NCBI GenBank assembly: GCA_007136405.1
Contig: SLHA01000004.1
Span: 1 to 41,729, forward strand
Direction of reading: 5' to 3'
DNA from: Candidatus Latescibacterota bacterium
GTDB lineage: Bacteria > Latescibacterota > UBA2968 > UBA8231
DNA length: 41,729 bases
Position 1 is the first letter of the stretch, and the number at the start of each line of letters is the position of its first letter. The translations under genes and the position numbers were made by a program. Below are positions 24,966 through 34,331 of this stretch, in pieces. The notes beneath the pieces were generated by a model. The model did no database searches. It saw only the letters and a list, made by a program, of their open reading frames with translations, and was not told the DNA's origin.

Positions 24966-25561
24966 AAGGGTTTCAGGTAGACACTTCTACCGCCCTGGAA
25001 ATCCAGCAGTATGCTGTCTGTCGTTTGAATTTCCGGTGACGGTACCGCTACAGTGATGGCATCGCGTTGGCAGCGTGCGCCGCGCCCCACCGAAGGAGTT
25101 GCCGGTGTGCTGTGACGCAGGAAACACAGCGCAGGCAATCCAGCTCCGGTGTTCCCACTTCTGTGCTGCCGAAGGATCGTGCGGCCGTGCTCGCAAGCGG
25201 AAGTGTTGGTCCAATGGCGGAACATTTGTCCCCTGCGCCGTTGTTGTTCACCGTGGCAGTAAACCTGTCGTTGCCCGATGGAATACAGGGGCAGCCGGGT
25301 ATACGGTCCCACTACGCGCGTTCGAAGCCCCCGGCCATCCGCCGATGGGGAAGCCCACTGGTCGGTGGGCGGCATCTGGGGAGTGCGCGGCGCTTCGAAG
25401 CTCCCGGCCGCCCCGCGGTGTAACCAAGGCACGCATCTTGCTTACCGAACTCCAGAGACCTGTGGAGGACTCAGCTCCACCACGCACAGCAGACCAACAG
25501 GGTCGCGTGGTCGCTGTATTGCGGCCGAGTGGTGGCCATGTGACCACCGAGACGATGGATT
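24966..25561. other. 596-base region without a supported gene
   Basis: Open frames cross this stretch on both strands, but they look like GC-rich noise. Visible structure is limited to 25318-25410. There the 16-base word TTCGAAGCCCCCGGCC (25321-25336) recurs with one change at 25394-25409, 73 bases on. Between the copies lies a GCCCAC/GTGGGC hairpin (25353-25370) flanked by GATG and CATC that can pair further. It might be a structured leader or small RNA for the downstream gene. No promoter was found. Confidence 0.35.
25321..25409. repeat. Direct repeat flanking a hairpin
   Basis: Two 16-base copies (25321-25336 and 25394-25409) share 15 of 16 bases, each containing the palindrome TTCGAA. 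A 6-bp hairpin with a 6-base loop sits between them at 25353-25370. Confidence 0.5.
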
Positions 25562-26575
25562 ATGAACCCAAACGAACTGCGCGCTGTCGTCGAATCGCTC
25601 AGCACACTGGAGTCCCTTGCCGCCCTGTTCAACAACCTGTGGTTCCAGCGGGTCAAGGAGCAGGTTGAGGATGAGAAGGCCCGGGCTTACCTCATGGTAT
25701 TTGCCGATGCGTTTCCAGGCATGAACCATGTCATCGAGTTCGTACAGCGCAATGCCGGCGCGTTCGTCGCGAGTGGCGACGCAAAGGTGGCCGGAGATTT
25801 CGCGGAACTCAGCCGGAGGCTTCTCGGTCATCAGAGCGCAGAAACCGCGGTCCGTGCCGGTGCGACTACTACCGCTGTGGCTGCCGATGATACGTACGCG
25901 GCGGCTGCCGATGATACGGACGCGGCAGCTGCGGCTGCGGACAGCGAGAAGGACGAGATCGATGACGTAATCGATACTGAGTTGTTCGACGCAGAGTCTC
26001 CGAGGACGGCGGCCGACGCTGCAGACCTGCCTGAAGAGGAACGCGCGTCCCTGGGCAAGGTGGATCAGGACGACATCGATGCGCTTTTCAGCTCCGGAGA
26101 CTCCGGAGAAGACACAACGCAGGCCAGCGACGAAGATATCCAGGCTTTCCTGGCTTCCGCTTACGATGCCGAAGATTCCGGCATGGACCGGGATGCGGGC
26201 AGCACGAAGGTAACCGAACAGGAAGATACGTTTGCAGGGCTGGATGAGGCGGAAGACGCTGCCGGGGAACTCGACCTGGATGATCTGCTCAGTGATCAGG
26301 AAGAGGAAGAAGATGGACCAACTTCGGAAGGTCCGGGTCCTGAGATATCAGCAGACGAAATGCGGGCGCTGCTTGGTGACCCTGAACAGGGGGAAGAGTC
26401 TCAACCCCCCGATCCGTCGAAAAAACCCGCGGCCGCGGCCGGCAAGCATCCAGCTGCCAGGTCTGCAGCCAAACCCAAGTCCGGATCTTCAGCCCGGGAT
26501 GCCGGTACCGTTCAGCCCGTTCGCAACAGTGAGGAAACGGTCAGTCAGGACGAGATCGACGCGCTGTTCGGCTGA
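25562..26575 (+). CDS. Acidic protein with repeated FliM-type EIDALF motifs
   Basis: A 337-residue protein. The first 90 residues look like a compact helical domain (MNPNELRAVVESLSTLESLAALF onwards). The rest is acidic and low in complexity. Within it, short motifs like the N-terminal CheY-binding helix of FliM (LSQxEIDALL) recur. The best copies are VDQDDIDALFSS (167-178), SDEDIQAFLAS (189-199), ISADEMRALLGD (262-273) and the very C-terminal VSQDEIDALFG (327-337). Weaker ones are KDEIDDVID (130-138) and LDLDDLLSD (237-245). No SpoA domain is present. It may be a multivalent binding partner of a response regulator or of a switch protein. I do not know a named family. A tandem repeat (DNA GCTGCCGATGATAC twice) codes for AADDT units near residue 110. 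Confidence 0.8.
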   Translation: MNPNELRAVVESLSTLESLAALFNNLWFQRVKEQVEDEKARAYLMVFADAFPGMNHVIEFVQRNAGAFVASGDAKVAGDFAELSRRLLGHQSAETAVRAGATTTAVAADDTYAAAADDTDAAAAAADSEKDEIDDVIDTELFDAESPRTAADAADLPEEERASLGKVDQDDIDALFSSGDSGEDTTQASDEDIQAFLASAYDAEDSGMDRDAGSTKVTEQEDTFAGLDEAEDAAGELDLDDLLSDQEEEEDGPTSEGPGPEISADEMRALLGDPEQGEESQPPDPSKKPAAAAGKHPAARSAAKPKSGSSARDAGTVQPVRNSEETVSQDEIDALFG

Positions 26576-26667
26576 ACCCCGTCAGTCCGGATCTGGCTAG
26601 GTATTGGTCGACGCAGTGCGTCTGCACACTTGAGGATGGTTGCGTTACCGATAACACTAAGAATGGA

Positions 26668-26698
26668 GGCCGGGTTGCGTAGCAGACGCAACCCGGCC
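26668..26698 (+). terminator. Intrinsic hairpin terminator
   Basis: GGCCGGGTTGCGT (26668-26680) pairs perfectly with ACGCAACCCGGCC (26686-26698) around AGCAG, a 13-bp stem about 90 bases after the EIDALF-motif gene. The following bases are only mildly T-rich. Confidence 0.7.
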
Positions 26699-26750
26699 CG
26701 TCTGTGTGCGCATACTCTCGTGGAGAGGGTTGAGTGGGCTCCAAATCGAC

Positions 26751-28192
<1,442 letters not shown>

Positions 28193-28281
28193 ACCCAGCC
28201 CGGACGCATCCGCCCGCCAACACGGGCCCATCGCGGCCGGTACAGCATACCTGCAATGGTCACCATAACCGGAAAAACCCC

Positions 28282-29469
28282 ATGAGTGAAGACCACGGAA
28301 TACCGGCACGGACCGCTACCCGCGCGGTACATGCCGGGGAAGCCCGGCACAAGTTTGCCGGCTCACTGATCAACCCGATCTCCCAGACCGCCACATACGT
28401 TTTCGACAGTCTCGATGCATTCACACAGTTCAAGGCCGGCGATCTGGAGGGTTATGAGTATGGCCGGTACGGCAACCCCACCCAGCAGGTGGCGGAACAG
28501 AAAATCGCGGCTTTGGAAGGCGCGGAGGCCGGCCTGTTGTTCTCCTCCGGGATGAGCGCCGTCACCAGTACGTTGCTGGCCATGCTGAGCAGTGATGAGC
28601 ATATCGTGATCCTGGGAGACTGCTATCGGCAGACAGTTCGGTTCTGCCACATGCTGGCACGGTACGGCATATCCGTCACATCGGTCGCCGCCTGGGACTG
28701 GGAGGCATTGGCGCGTAGCATACGCCCGGCCACCCGCATCGTGCTGACCGAGTCACCCACCAATCCCCACCTGCGCGTAGTGGACATCGATCGCCTCGTC
28801 AGCCTGGGCAGGGAACATGATCTGTGTATCATCATGGACAGTACGTTTGCCACACCGATCAACCTTCGACCGCTTGAATACGGCGTGAATCTGGTCATTC
28901 ACAGCGCCACCAAATATCTGGGTGGACACAATGACCTGATGGCGGGTGGCGTGTTCGGTGGAGAGACGGATGTTGCCGCAGTGCGTGAGTTCCAGCGCGT
29001 TACGGGAGCCATCGTGGACCCGCTGACCTCTTTCCTGCTCATCCGTGGACTCAAGACGCTGGCCTTACGTGTCGAAAGACAGAATCACAGCGCCATGGAA
29101 ATGGCGCTGTTCCTGGACCAGCATCCCAGGATCAGGCTTGTCCACCATCCAGGATTGCCCGGTCATCCGGATCACACGGTCGCGGAACGACAGATGGATG
29201 GTTACGGTGGAGTAGTCAGCTTTGAGGTGGATGGTGATCTGGAGGCCACGCGCCGGGCAGTCGAGGCACTTCGCATACCCTACCTGGCACCCAGTCTGGG
29301 AGGCGTGGAGAGCCTGGCCACCCATCCAGCCACCATGTCGTACTATGATCTGAGTCGGGAGGAGCGGCTGCAGATCGGAATTACGGATGAACTCGTCCGG
29401 TACGCCGTGGGAATCGAGGATGTTTCTGATCTGATCGACGACCTTGACGCGGCGCTCTCCAGACTGTGA
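28282..29469 (+). CDS. Cys/Met metabolism PLP enzyme (cystathionine gamma-synthase-like)
   Basis: A 395-residue fold-type I PLP enzyme of the trans-sulfuration family. It has the YGRYGNPT block that holds the PLP phosphate from the partner subunit, FSSGMSAVTSTLLAML and the lysine K211 in HSATKYLGGHNDLMAGG. The C-terminal LGGVESLATHPATMSYYDL is standard. Members use O-succinyl-, O-acetyl- or O-phosphohomoserine to make cystathionine or homocysteine, or cleave cystathionine; sequence reading alone does not separate these. Next to thrC, a gamma-synthase acting at the homoserine branch seems likely. The ATG at 28282 gives a normal N-terminus; the open frame upstream to 28189 overlaps the thrC stop but is not family-like. 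Confidence 0.92.
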   Translation: MSEDHGIPARTATRAVHAGEARHKFAGSLINPISQTATYVFDSLDAFTQFKAGDLEGYEYGRYGNPTQQVAEQKIAALEGAEAGLLFSSGMSAVTSTLLAMLSSDEHIVILGDCYRQTVRFCHMLARYGISVTSVAAWDWEALARSIRPATRIVLTESPTNPHLRVVDIDRLVSLGREHDLCIIMDSTFATPINLRPLEYGVNLVIHSATKYLGGHNDLMAGGVFGGETDVAAVREFQRVTGAIVDPLTSFLLIRGLKTLALRVERQNHSAMEMALFLDQHPRIRLVHHPGLPGHPDHTVAERQMDGYGGVVSFEVDGDLEATRRAVEALRIPYLAPSLGGVESLATHPATMSYYDLSREERLQIGITDELVRYAVGIEDVSDLIDDLDAALSRL

Positions 29470-29475
29470 CATATC

Positions 29476-29504
29476 TTGCCATAAGGTTGCGTCTAGCTTA
29501 TAGT
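29476..29504 (+). promoter_or_regulatory. Near-consensus promoter directly before hemB
   Basis: TTGCCA (29476-29481) and TATAGT (29499-29504) are 17 bases apart and each matches the consensus at 5 of 6 positions. Transcription would be expected to begin near 29511, within about five bases of the hemB ATG at 29516. That predicts an almost leaderless mRNA. A perfect TATAAT at 29512-29517 overlaps the ATG. Confidence 0.6.
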
Positions 29505-29515
29505 TAACAAGTATA

Positions 29516-30535
29516 ATGACAGGCAGACCGACAGACTATGAAGCACTACCGCCTCTCCCTCTGGCGGGGGAGAGGGCAGCGCGGCCCAGAAGGCTCCGCC
29601 GTCTCATCGGCATCCGTGACCTGGTACGGGAGACCCGCCTGTGCGTAGAAGATCTGATCTATCCTGTTTTCGTCTGTCCCGGTAGGGGTATTCGGGAGCC
29701 CATTGCCGCCATGCCGGGACAGCACCGGATGTCGGTCGATCTCCTTATCGAAGAATGCCGCGTCGTGGCCGATCTGGGGATACCCGGTATCATCCTTTTT
29801 GGCATCCCGTCGCACAAGGACAGCCGGGGCAGTGGGGCATATGATCCTGACGGAATCGTGCCCCAGGCGCTTCGGGCATTGCGGGCGGCATCCTCGGAGC
29901 TGGTGCTCATCGCGGATGTGTGCCTGTGTGAGTATACCGATCACGGTCACTGCGGCCTCGTGCAAAATGGCCAGGTAGCCAATGATGAGACGGTGGAACT
30001 CCTTGCCCAGGCCGCCCTTGCGTACGCCTGTGCTGGTGCGGACATCATCGCGCCCTCGGACATGATGGATGGCAGGATCGGTTACATCCGGCGGCAACTG
30101 GACCAAGCGGGTCATACCCAGGTGCCGATCATGTCGTACGCGGCCAAGTATGCTTCAGCCTTCTACGGCCCTTTCCGGGAAGCCGCGGGCTCGGCTCCGC
30201 AGTTCGGAGATCGCAGGGGATATCAGATGGATCCCGCCAACGCGCGTGAGGCCATGCGCGTGATCGAGCTCGATATTCGTCAGGGAGCGGACATCATCAT
30301 GGTCAAACCGGCGATGTCTTATCTGGATATCCTGCATCAGGCCCGTCATCGCTTTGACGTGCCGCTGGCGGCATATAACGTCAGTGGCGAGTATTCCATG
30401 GCCAAAGCGGCGGCCGAACGCGGTTGGATCGATGGCGCACGGGTCAGAGATGAGATGCTCCTGAGTATTAAGCGAGCAGGAGCGGACATGATATTGACGT
30501 ATTTCGCCAAGGAGGCCGCCGCCGTCATGGCTTGA
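29516..30535 (+). CDS. hemB: Delta-aminolevulinic acid dehydratase (porphobilinogen synthase)
   Basis: A 339-residue enzyme that joins two 5-aminolevulinate molecules into porphobilinogen. The zinc-binding cysteines C136, C138 and C146 are all kept ([14 protein letters not shown]), so this is the zinc-dependent type. The two active lysines are K211 in [17 protein letters not shown] and K264 in [10 protein letters not shown]. The opening [15 protein letters not shown] has no homology value but no other start exists before the conserved RPRRLRR. No ribosome site is seen upstream, in line with a near-leaderless transcript from the promoter at 29476-29504. The HemL step of the pathway is at 6.8 kb. 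Confidence 0.96.
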   Translation: MTGRPTDYEALPPLPLAGERAARPRRLRRLIGIRDLVRETRLCVEDLIYPVFVCPGRGIREPIAAMPGQHRMSVDLLIEECRVVADLGIPGIILFGIPSHKDSRGSGAYDPDGIVPQALRALRAASSELVLIADVCLCEYTDHGHCGLVQNGQVANDETVELLAQAALAYACAGADIIAPSDMMDGRIGYIRRQLDQAGHTQVPIMSYAAKYASAFYGPFREAAGSAPQFGDRRGYQMDPANAREAMRVIELDIRQGADIIMVKPAMSYLDILHQARHRFDVPLAAYNVSGEYSMAKAAAERGWIDGARVRDEMLLSIKRAGADMILTYFAKEAAAVMA

Positions 30536-30684
30536 CGGCTTGTCGACCGCTGTCGCATCCTTGTGAGCCGCGTGATCGATCAAGCGGTCAGCGGCCGGGT
30601 TGCGGTGGCAGGCAACAGCAGTGGCAGGCCAATCGTCCACCACAGGCCGGTCAGGGGGGCCGGCTGTTCGATCGGGAATGGGTT

Positions 30685-30846
30685 ATGCCGAGCCGGTTCA
30701 GCATCATCGCGGAAGTCTGGGCGTTCATGCGTGAGCGCAAAAAATGGTGGCTGGGTCCCATCTTCACCACACTCATCCTGCTGGGTATGCTGGTCGCCAT
30801 GACTCAGGGATCTTCGGTAGCCCCCTTTATCTACGCCCTCTTCTGA
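30685..30846 (+). CDS. Small membrane protein, DUF5989/SxtN-like
   Basis: This 53-residue peptide has a basic start (ERKKWW) followed by one membrane segment (GPIFTTLILLGMLVAMTQG) and a conserved-looking end SSVAPFIYALF. The pattern RKKWWLxP...AxxQGSxxAPFIYxLF is one I recall as DUF5989, small proteins that usually lie beside carbamoyltransferases. No carbamoyltransferase is in this window. An acylphosphatase gene follows after six bases. The function is unknown. Confidence 0.8.
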   Translation: MPSRFSIIAEVWAFMRERKKWWLGPIFTTLILLGMLVAMTQGSSVAPFIYALF

Positions 30847-30852
30847 GTATCC

Positions 30853-31146
30853 ATGCGCGCTCCGGAAGGCTCTGAAAGTCTGATACGCATTCTGGTCAGC
30901 GGTCGTGTGCAGGGGGTGGGTTACCGCTATTTTGCCCGCCGGAGCGCGGTCAGTCTGGGAATTCGCGGCTTCGTACGCAACCTTGATGATGGGCGGGTGG
31001 AAGTGGTCGCCATGGGCCCGGATCGGTCTGTGCAGGAGTTCATCCAGGCCCTTAAAGACGGTCCCGCCAGCGCTCATGTGAGCGGCTGCCATGTGGAGCA
31101 GCTGCCGTCATCACGCCATTATTCCGGATTTACCATAGAGAGCTGA
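30853..31146 (+). CDS. acyP: Acylphosphatase
   Basis: A 97-residue enzyme that hydrolyses acyl phosphates such as carbamoyl and acetyl phosphate. The active-site signature is intact: GRVQGVGYRYFARRSA, with R25, and IRGFVRNLDDGRVEV, with N43. The start ATG is six bases after the small membrane protein stop, and apt begins nine bases downstream, so all three appear to form one operon. It is full length and shows no fusion to a hydrogenase maturation domain. Confidence 0.95.
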   Translation: MRAPEGSESLIRILVSGRVQGVGYRYFARRSAVSLGIRGFVRNLDDGRVEVVAMGPDRSVQEFIQALKDGPASAHVSGCHVEQLPSSRHYSGFTIES

Positions 31147-31155
31147 GGAGGATGG

Positions 31156-31680
31156 ATGGACGCGCAACGGTTGCGAGCGCTGATCCGGGAGATCCCGGAT
31201 TTCCCCAAACCCGGCATCAATTTCTATGACGTAACCACGCTGTTCAAGCACGCAGAGGGACTGCGGGCAGCCATATCGGCACTCGCTGCACCGTATGCGG
31301 ATGACCATGTGGATGTCGTGGTGGGCATCGAATCCCGCGGATTCGTCCTGGGAGCTCCGGTGGCCCTGGAGCTGGGTTGTGGCTTCGTGCCGGTGCGCAA
31401 GCGTGGTAAGCTACCGGGTAAGACCCTATCGCAGGCATACGAACTGGAATACGGCACTGATGCGGTGGAAATCCATGATGACGCCATCGCTGCCGCACAG
31501 CGGGTCCTGATCGTCGACGACCTGCTGGCAACCGGGGGCACCATGGAAGCCACCTGCCGCCTCGTCCAGCGGCTGCAGGCCCCGGTCTGTGGCATCAGCG
31601 TGTTGATCGAGCTCGGTTTTCTCGGTGGTCGGTCACGGTTGGCTCAGTGGCGCACAGAAAGCTTGATTTGCTATAGTTGA
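31156..31680 (+). CDS. apt: Adenine phosphoribosyltransferase
   Basis: A 174-residue purine salvage enzyme making AMP from adenine and PRPP. The PRPP-binding motif [16 protein letters not shown] and the opening [20 protein letters not shown] are typical of APRT, as are [16 protein letters not shown] and KRGKLPGKT in the adenine-side loops. The ATG at 31156 follows GAGGAGG. An extended -10 promoter overlaps the end of the gene. Confidence 0.96.
   Translation: MDAQRLRALIREIPDFPKPGINFYDVTTLFKHAEGLRAAISALAAPYADDHVDVVVGIESRGFVLGAPVALELGCGFVPVRKRGKLPGKTLSQAYELEYGTDAVEIHDDAIAAAQRVLIVDDLLATGGTMEATCRLVQRLQAPVCGISVLIELGFLGGRSRLAQWRTESLICYS
31669..31677 (+). promoter_or_regulatory. Possible extended -10 promoter at the end of apt
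   Basis: TGC directly before TATAGT (31672-31677) forms an extended -10 element, with no convincing -35 at the right spacing. It could start transcription of the TPR gene at 31796. The leader then contains the loose repeat GCCAGGTGCAGG and GCCAGGTACAGG. Confidence 0.3.
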
Positions 31681-31795
31681 CCTGCCAGGTGCAGGTAGGC
31701 AACGCCAGGTACAGGCAGCGGTGCACGGCATGCTCCGGTCTGGTGACCGGCGTGCCCTTGCGGGACCGTACCCCTGAGGTCGAAAGGTGACGCAT

Positions 31796-32491
31796 ATGAG
31801 TGGCGAAAGCCGCAAGCTGAGAAAAGAGGATCTGCGCGAGGACGAATTTCTGGAATGGCTCATGAAAGCCGTGGAGTACGTCCGTGCCCGTTACCCGATC
31901 TTCCTGGGTGGGTTGATCGCGGTGGTCCTGATTATCGTAGGCGCTGACCAGGTCATCAAGTCCCAGGCACGGGGGCGCGAAAAAGCCGCCGCCGAAATGG
32001 GCAGAGTTCTGATGATGGAGGACAGCGGCGATCGTGCAGAGGCCAGACGCGCCATGCAGGATATCATCGAGGAATACGCCGGAACACCGGCCGCAGGACA
32101 GATGATGATCATGCTGGCCAACCGGCATTCCTCTGCGGGTGAGTATGACACTGCCAGACAGCTGTACGAACGCTATCTCAGGCAGTACGGCGATACGCCA
32201 ATGCTGGTTTTTGCCGCACGCAGTGGTCTGGCCGCTATCCTGGAGGCTCAGGGACAGCCTGAGCAGGCTGCGCTGGAGTACCTTGCCATAGAACAGAAAT
32301 ACCCCGGCAGCCTGCAGGCCGCGCTGGCCCTGTGGGAGGCAGCCCAGTGTTACGGTCGCATGGGGCAGATGCAGCAACGCCATGAGTTACTGGACCGGCT
32401 CATGCGGGAATATGACCACCTGCCTCTGTCCGGCAGAGCTCGTGCCGCATTGGCCATGGAGCAGGGATCCAACGTTCAGCGCACGCAGTAG
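31796..32491 (+). CDS. Membrane-anchored TPR-like protein
   Basis: This protein of 231 residues has a charged cytoplasmic N-terminus, one membrane segment at about 34-52 (PIFLGGLIAVVLIIVG), and a helical-repeat region to the end. TPR-like units are seen in SAGEYDTARQLYERYLRQYGDT and QPEQAALEYLAIEQKYPGS. The topology resembles YfgM, which holds TPRs in the periplasm and associates with the Sec translocon, but identity is not shown. The ATG at 31796 with an AGGTGA site is chosen over GTG 31787. Confidence 0.75.
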   Translation: MSGESRKLRKEDLREDEFLEWLMKAVEYVRARYPIFLGGLIAVVLIIVGADQVIKSQARGREKAAAEMGRVLMMEDSGDRAEARRAMQDIIEEYAGTPAAGQMMIMLANRHSSAGEYDTARQLYERYLRQYGDTPMLVFAARSGLAAILEAQGQPEQAALEYLAIEQKYPGSLQAALALWEAAQCYGRMGQMQQRHELLDRLMREYDHLPLSGRARAALAMEQGSNVQRTQ

Positions 32492-32567
32492 CGCACTGCT
32501 CTCTGGCGGTCCCCGGACGCAGGCCCGGATTCTACAGAAGAGACATCCCTCGCAGGGCAATATACGG

Positions 32568-33290
32568 ATGAAGCTGGCGGTTCTCGCGGACATACACGGC
32601 AACCTGGAGGCCCTGGAGGCTGTGCTCATTCAGGCCGAACGGGCCGGTGCCGAACGGATCGTCTCTCTGGGAGACGTGGTGGGATATGGGGCGGATCCTC
32701 TGGGATGCGTGTACCGGCTGCAGGAAGTCGACGCTGCGGCCATCCTGGGTAATCATGACCAGGCCATGGTTGACCCCACGCAGATCCAGGTCTTCAACAC
32801 CGGTGCTCGGCACAGTCTCTTGCGCGCCCAGGAGGTGCTGGATGAGGACGCCCTTGGTCATTTCCGCCGGGCCGCGTACCGCCGTGTGGAATTCGGTGGG
32901 GTACTGGCCCATGCCAACCCAGTGCGCCCAGAGGACTGGGAGCTCCTATACAACCATGAAGACGTCCGGTGGGCGATGCAGGAGATGGAGTGGTCGCTGG
33001 GCTTTTTCGGTCACACTCATCATGCGGCGATCTACTGCGAGGTGGGGGCGCAGGTAGTCCGCCTGACGTCGGCCAGCGTCGCCATCGGGCCACATCGCTA
33101 CCTGATCAACCCCGGCAGCGTCGGTCAGCCGCGTGACGGAGACTGGAGAGCGGCTTTTGCGCTTTGGGATGTCGACCGCCATCTGGTCGAATTGCGACGC
33201 GTGGAATATGCCGTCCAGGTCGCTCAGGAAAAGATAGCCGACTCGGGTGGACCCGCATACCAGTCCGAACGGCTTGCGGCTGGTGAATAA
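32568..33290 (+). CDS. Calcineurin-like metallophosphoesterase
   Basis: This protein of 240 residues has all metal-binding motifs in order: LADIHGN, SLGDVVGYGADP, ILGNHDQAM, LAHANP and FFGHTHHAAIYCE, with the closing LINPGSVGQPRDGD. It belongs to the YfcE/MPE2 group that often acts on phosphodiesters; the substrate cannot be read from the sequence. The GTG start of rsgA overlaps its stop, so they are coupled. It resembles but is longer than the phosphodiesterase at 9845-10333. Confidence 0.9.
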   Translation: MKLAVLADIHGNLEALEAVLIQAERAGAERIVSLGDVVGYGADPLGCVYRLQEVDAAAILGNHDQAMVDPTQIQVFNTGARHSLLRAQEVLDEDALGHFRRAAYRRVEFGGVLAHANPVRPEDWELLYNHEDVRWAMQEMEWSLGFFGHTHHAAIYCEVGAQVVRLTSASVAIGPHRYLINPGSVGQPRDGDWRAAFALWDVDRHLVELRRVEYAVQVAQEKIADSGGPAYQSERLAAGE

Positions 33291-34200
33291 ACCCGCTGGG
33301 TCTGGCACCCGGGGGCGCGTCTTGCGAGTCTCCGGCCGGCATCAGGTGGTCGACGTTGAAGGAGTGCCGTGGCAGTGCCTGGTCCGCGGCCGTCTGAAGG
33401 AGGGCGCAAAACAGACTAATTCGCCGGTAATCGTGGGGGACTGGGTACTGGTGGAGTCCACTGGACCACAGACCGGCGTCATCACCCAGATTATGCCACG
33501 GCGTACGCTTTTTTCGCGTGGAGCCAGTGGCCGGCGGCGGTATGAGCAAGTCATTGCCGTCAATATAGATCGTCTATTCGTGGTGGTGGCTATTCATGAA
33601 CCGGAGGTGCACACAGGGTTTATCGATCGCAGTATCGTCATGGCGCTGAAGGGCGGCATGGAACCCGTAGTGTGCATCAACAAGTGCGACCTGGCCGGCC
33701 ACGGAGAACTGGATCAGCTGGTACAGATCTATTCGAGATTGGGATATGCCGTACACCGGACCAGCGCGCTTACCGGTCAGGGCATTCCCGAGCTCCGGGT
33801 GGCCTTACAAGAACGGGCATCAGCGTTTGTCGGGCAGTCCGGAGTCGGCAAGTCGTCGTTGATCAATCGCATCGATCAGCGGCTGCGCCTGCGCACGCAG
33901 CCGTTGATGACACAGCACGACCGCGGCCGCCATACGACGGCTGTGGCCCAGCTCTACCAGGTTGAATCCGGTGGGTACCTCATCGACACGCCCGGTATCA
34001 AGGAGCTGCAGCTGCACGGAATCGAACTCCAGGAACTGGCCAGTTATTTTGTGGAAATGGCCCCGCTGCTGGGATGCTGTCGTTTCCGGGACTGCATGCA
34101 TCGGCAGGAGCCGGGCTGTGCCATTGACGCAGCCGTGGCCGCCGGTCGGATTTCATCGGCGCGCTATGCGAGTTACATACGGATGCTAGATGATTTGTAG
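33283..34200 (+). CDS. rsgA: Ribosome small-subunit GTPase RsgA
   Basis: A 305-residue circularly permuted GTPase that helps mature the 30S subunit. The motif order is the permuted one. G4 is NKCD (N133), then G5 SALTG (161-165), G1 GQSGVGKSSL (184-193) and G3 DTPG (235-238). An N-terminal OB fold (GRVLRVSGRHQVVDV) precedes and a zinc knuckle (C266, C271, H273, C279) ends the protein. The GTG start at 33283 overlaps the stop of the metallophosphoesterase gene. The open frame reaches back to 33247 but the overlap start is preferred. Confidence 0.95.
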   Translation: MNKPAGSGTRGRVLRVSGRHQVVDVEGVPWQCLVRGRLKEGAKQTNSPVIVGDWVLVESTGPQTGVITQIMPRRTLFSRGASGRRRYEQVIAVNIDRLFVVVAIHEPEVHTGFIDRSIVMALKGGMEPVVCINKCDLAGHGELDQLVQIYSRLGYAVHRTSALTGQGIPELRVALQERASAFVGQSGVGKSSLINRIDQRLRLRTQPLMTQHDRGRHTTAVAQLYQVESGGYLIDTPGIKELQLHGIELQELASYFVEMAPLLGCCRFRDCMHRQEPGCAIDAAVAAGRISSARYASYIRMLDDL

Positions 34201-34331
34201 AGCGGCAGAGCTCCGGACTGCCGCAACCGGTACGCAATGCACGCGTCCTCCGCAGCGTTCGAGCGGTGACGTGCCCCCCGGTACAAGGTGCCGACAGACG
34301 GACTCGGAGAGGTCTAACAGGACGGTATACC

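Noticed and set aside
24950..25432. 160-residue minus-strand open frame in the gap after thiT
   Set aside because: Low-complexity translation without domain pattern, overlapping the end of thiT; looks like chance.
29512..29517. Perfect TATAAT overlapping the hemB start codon as the hemB promoter
   Set aside because: It would start transcription inside the gene, and no -35 lies at proper spacing; the element at 29476-29504 fits better.
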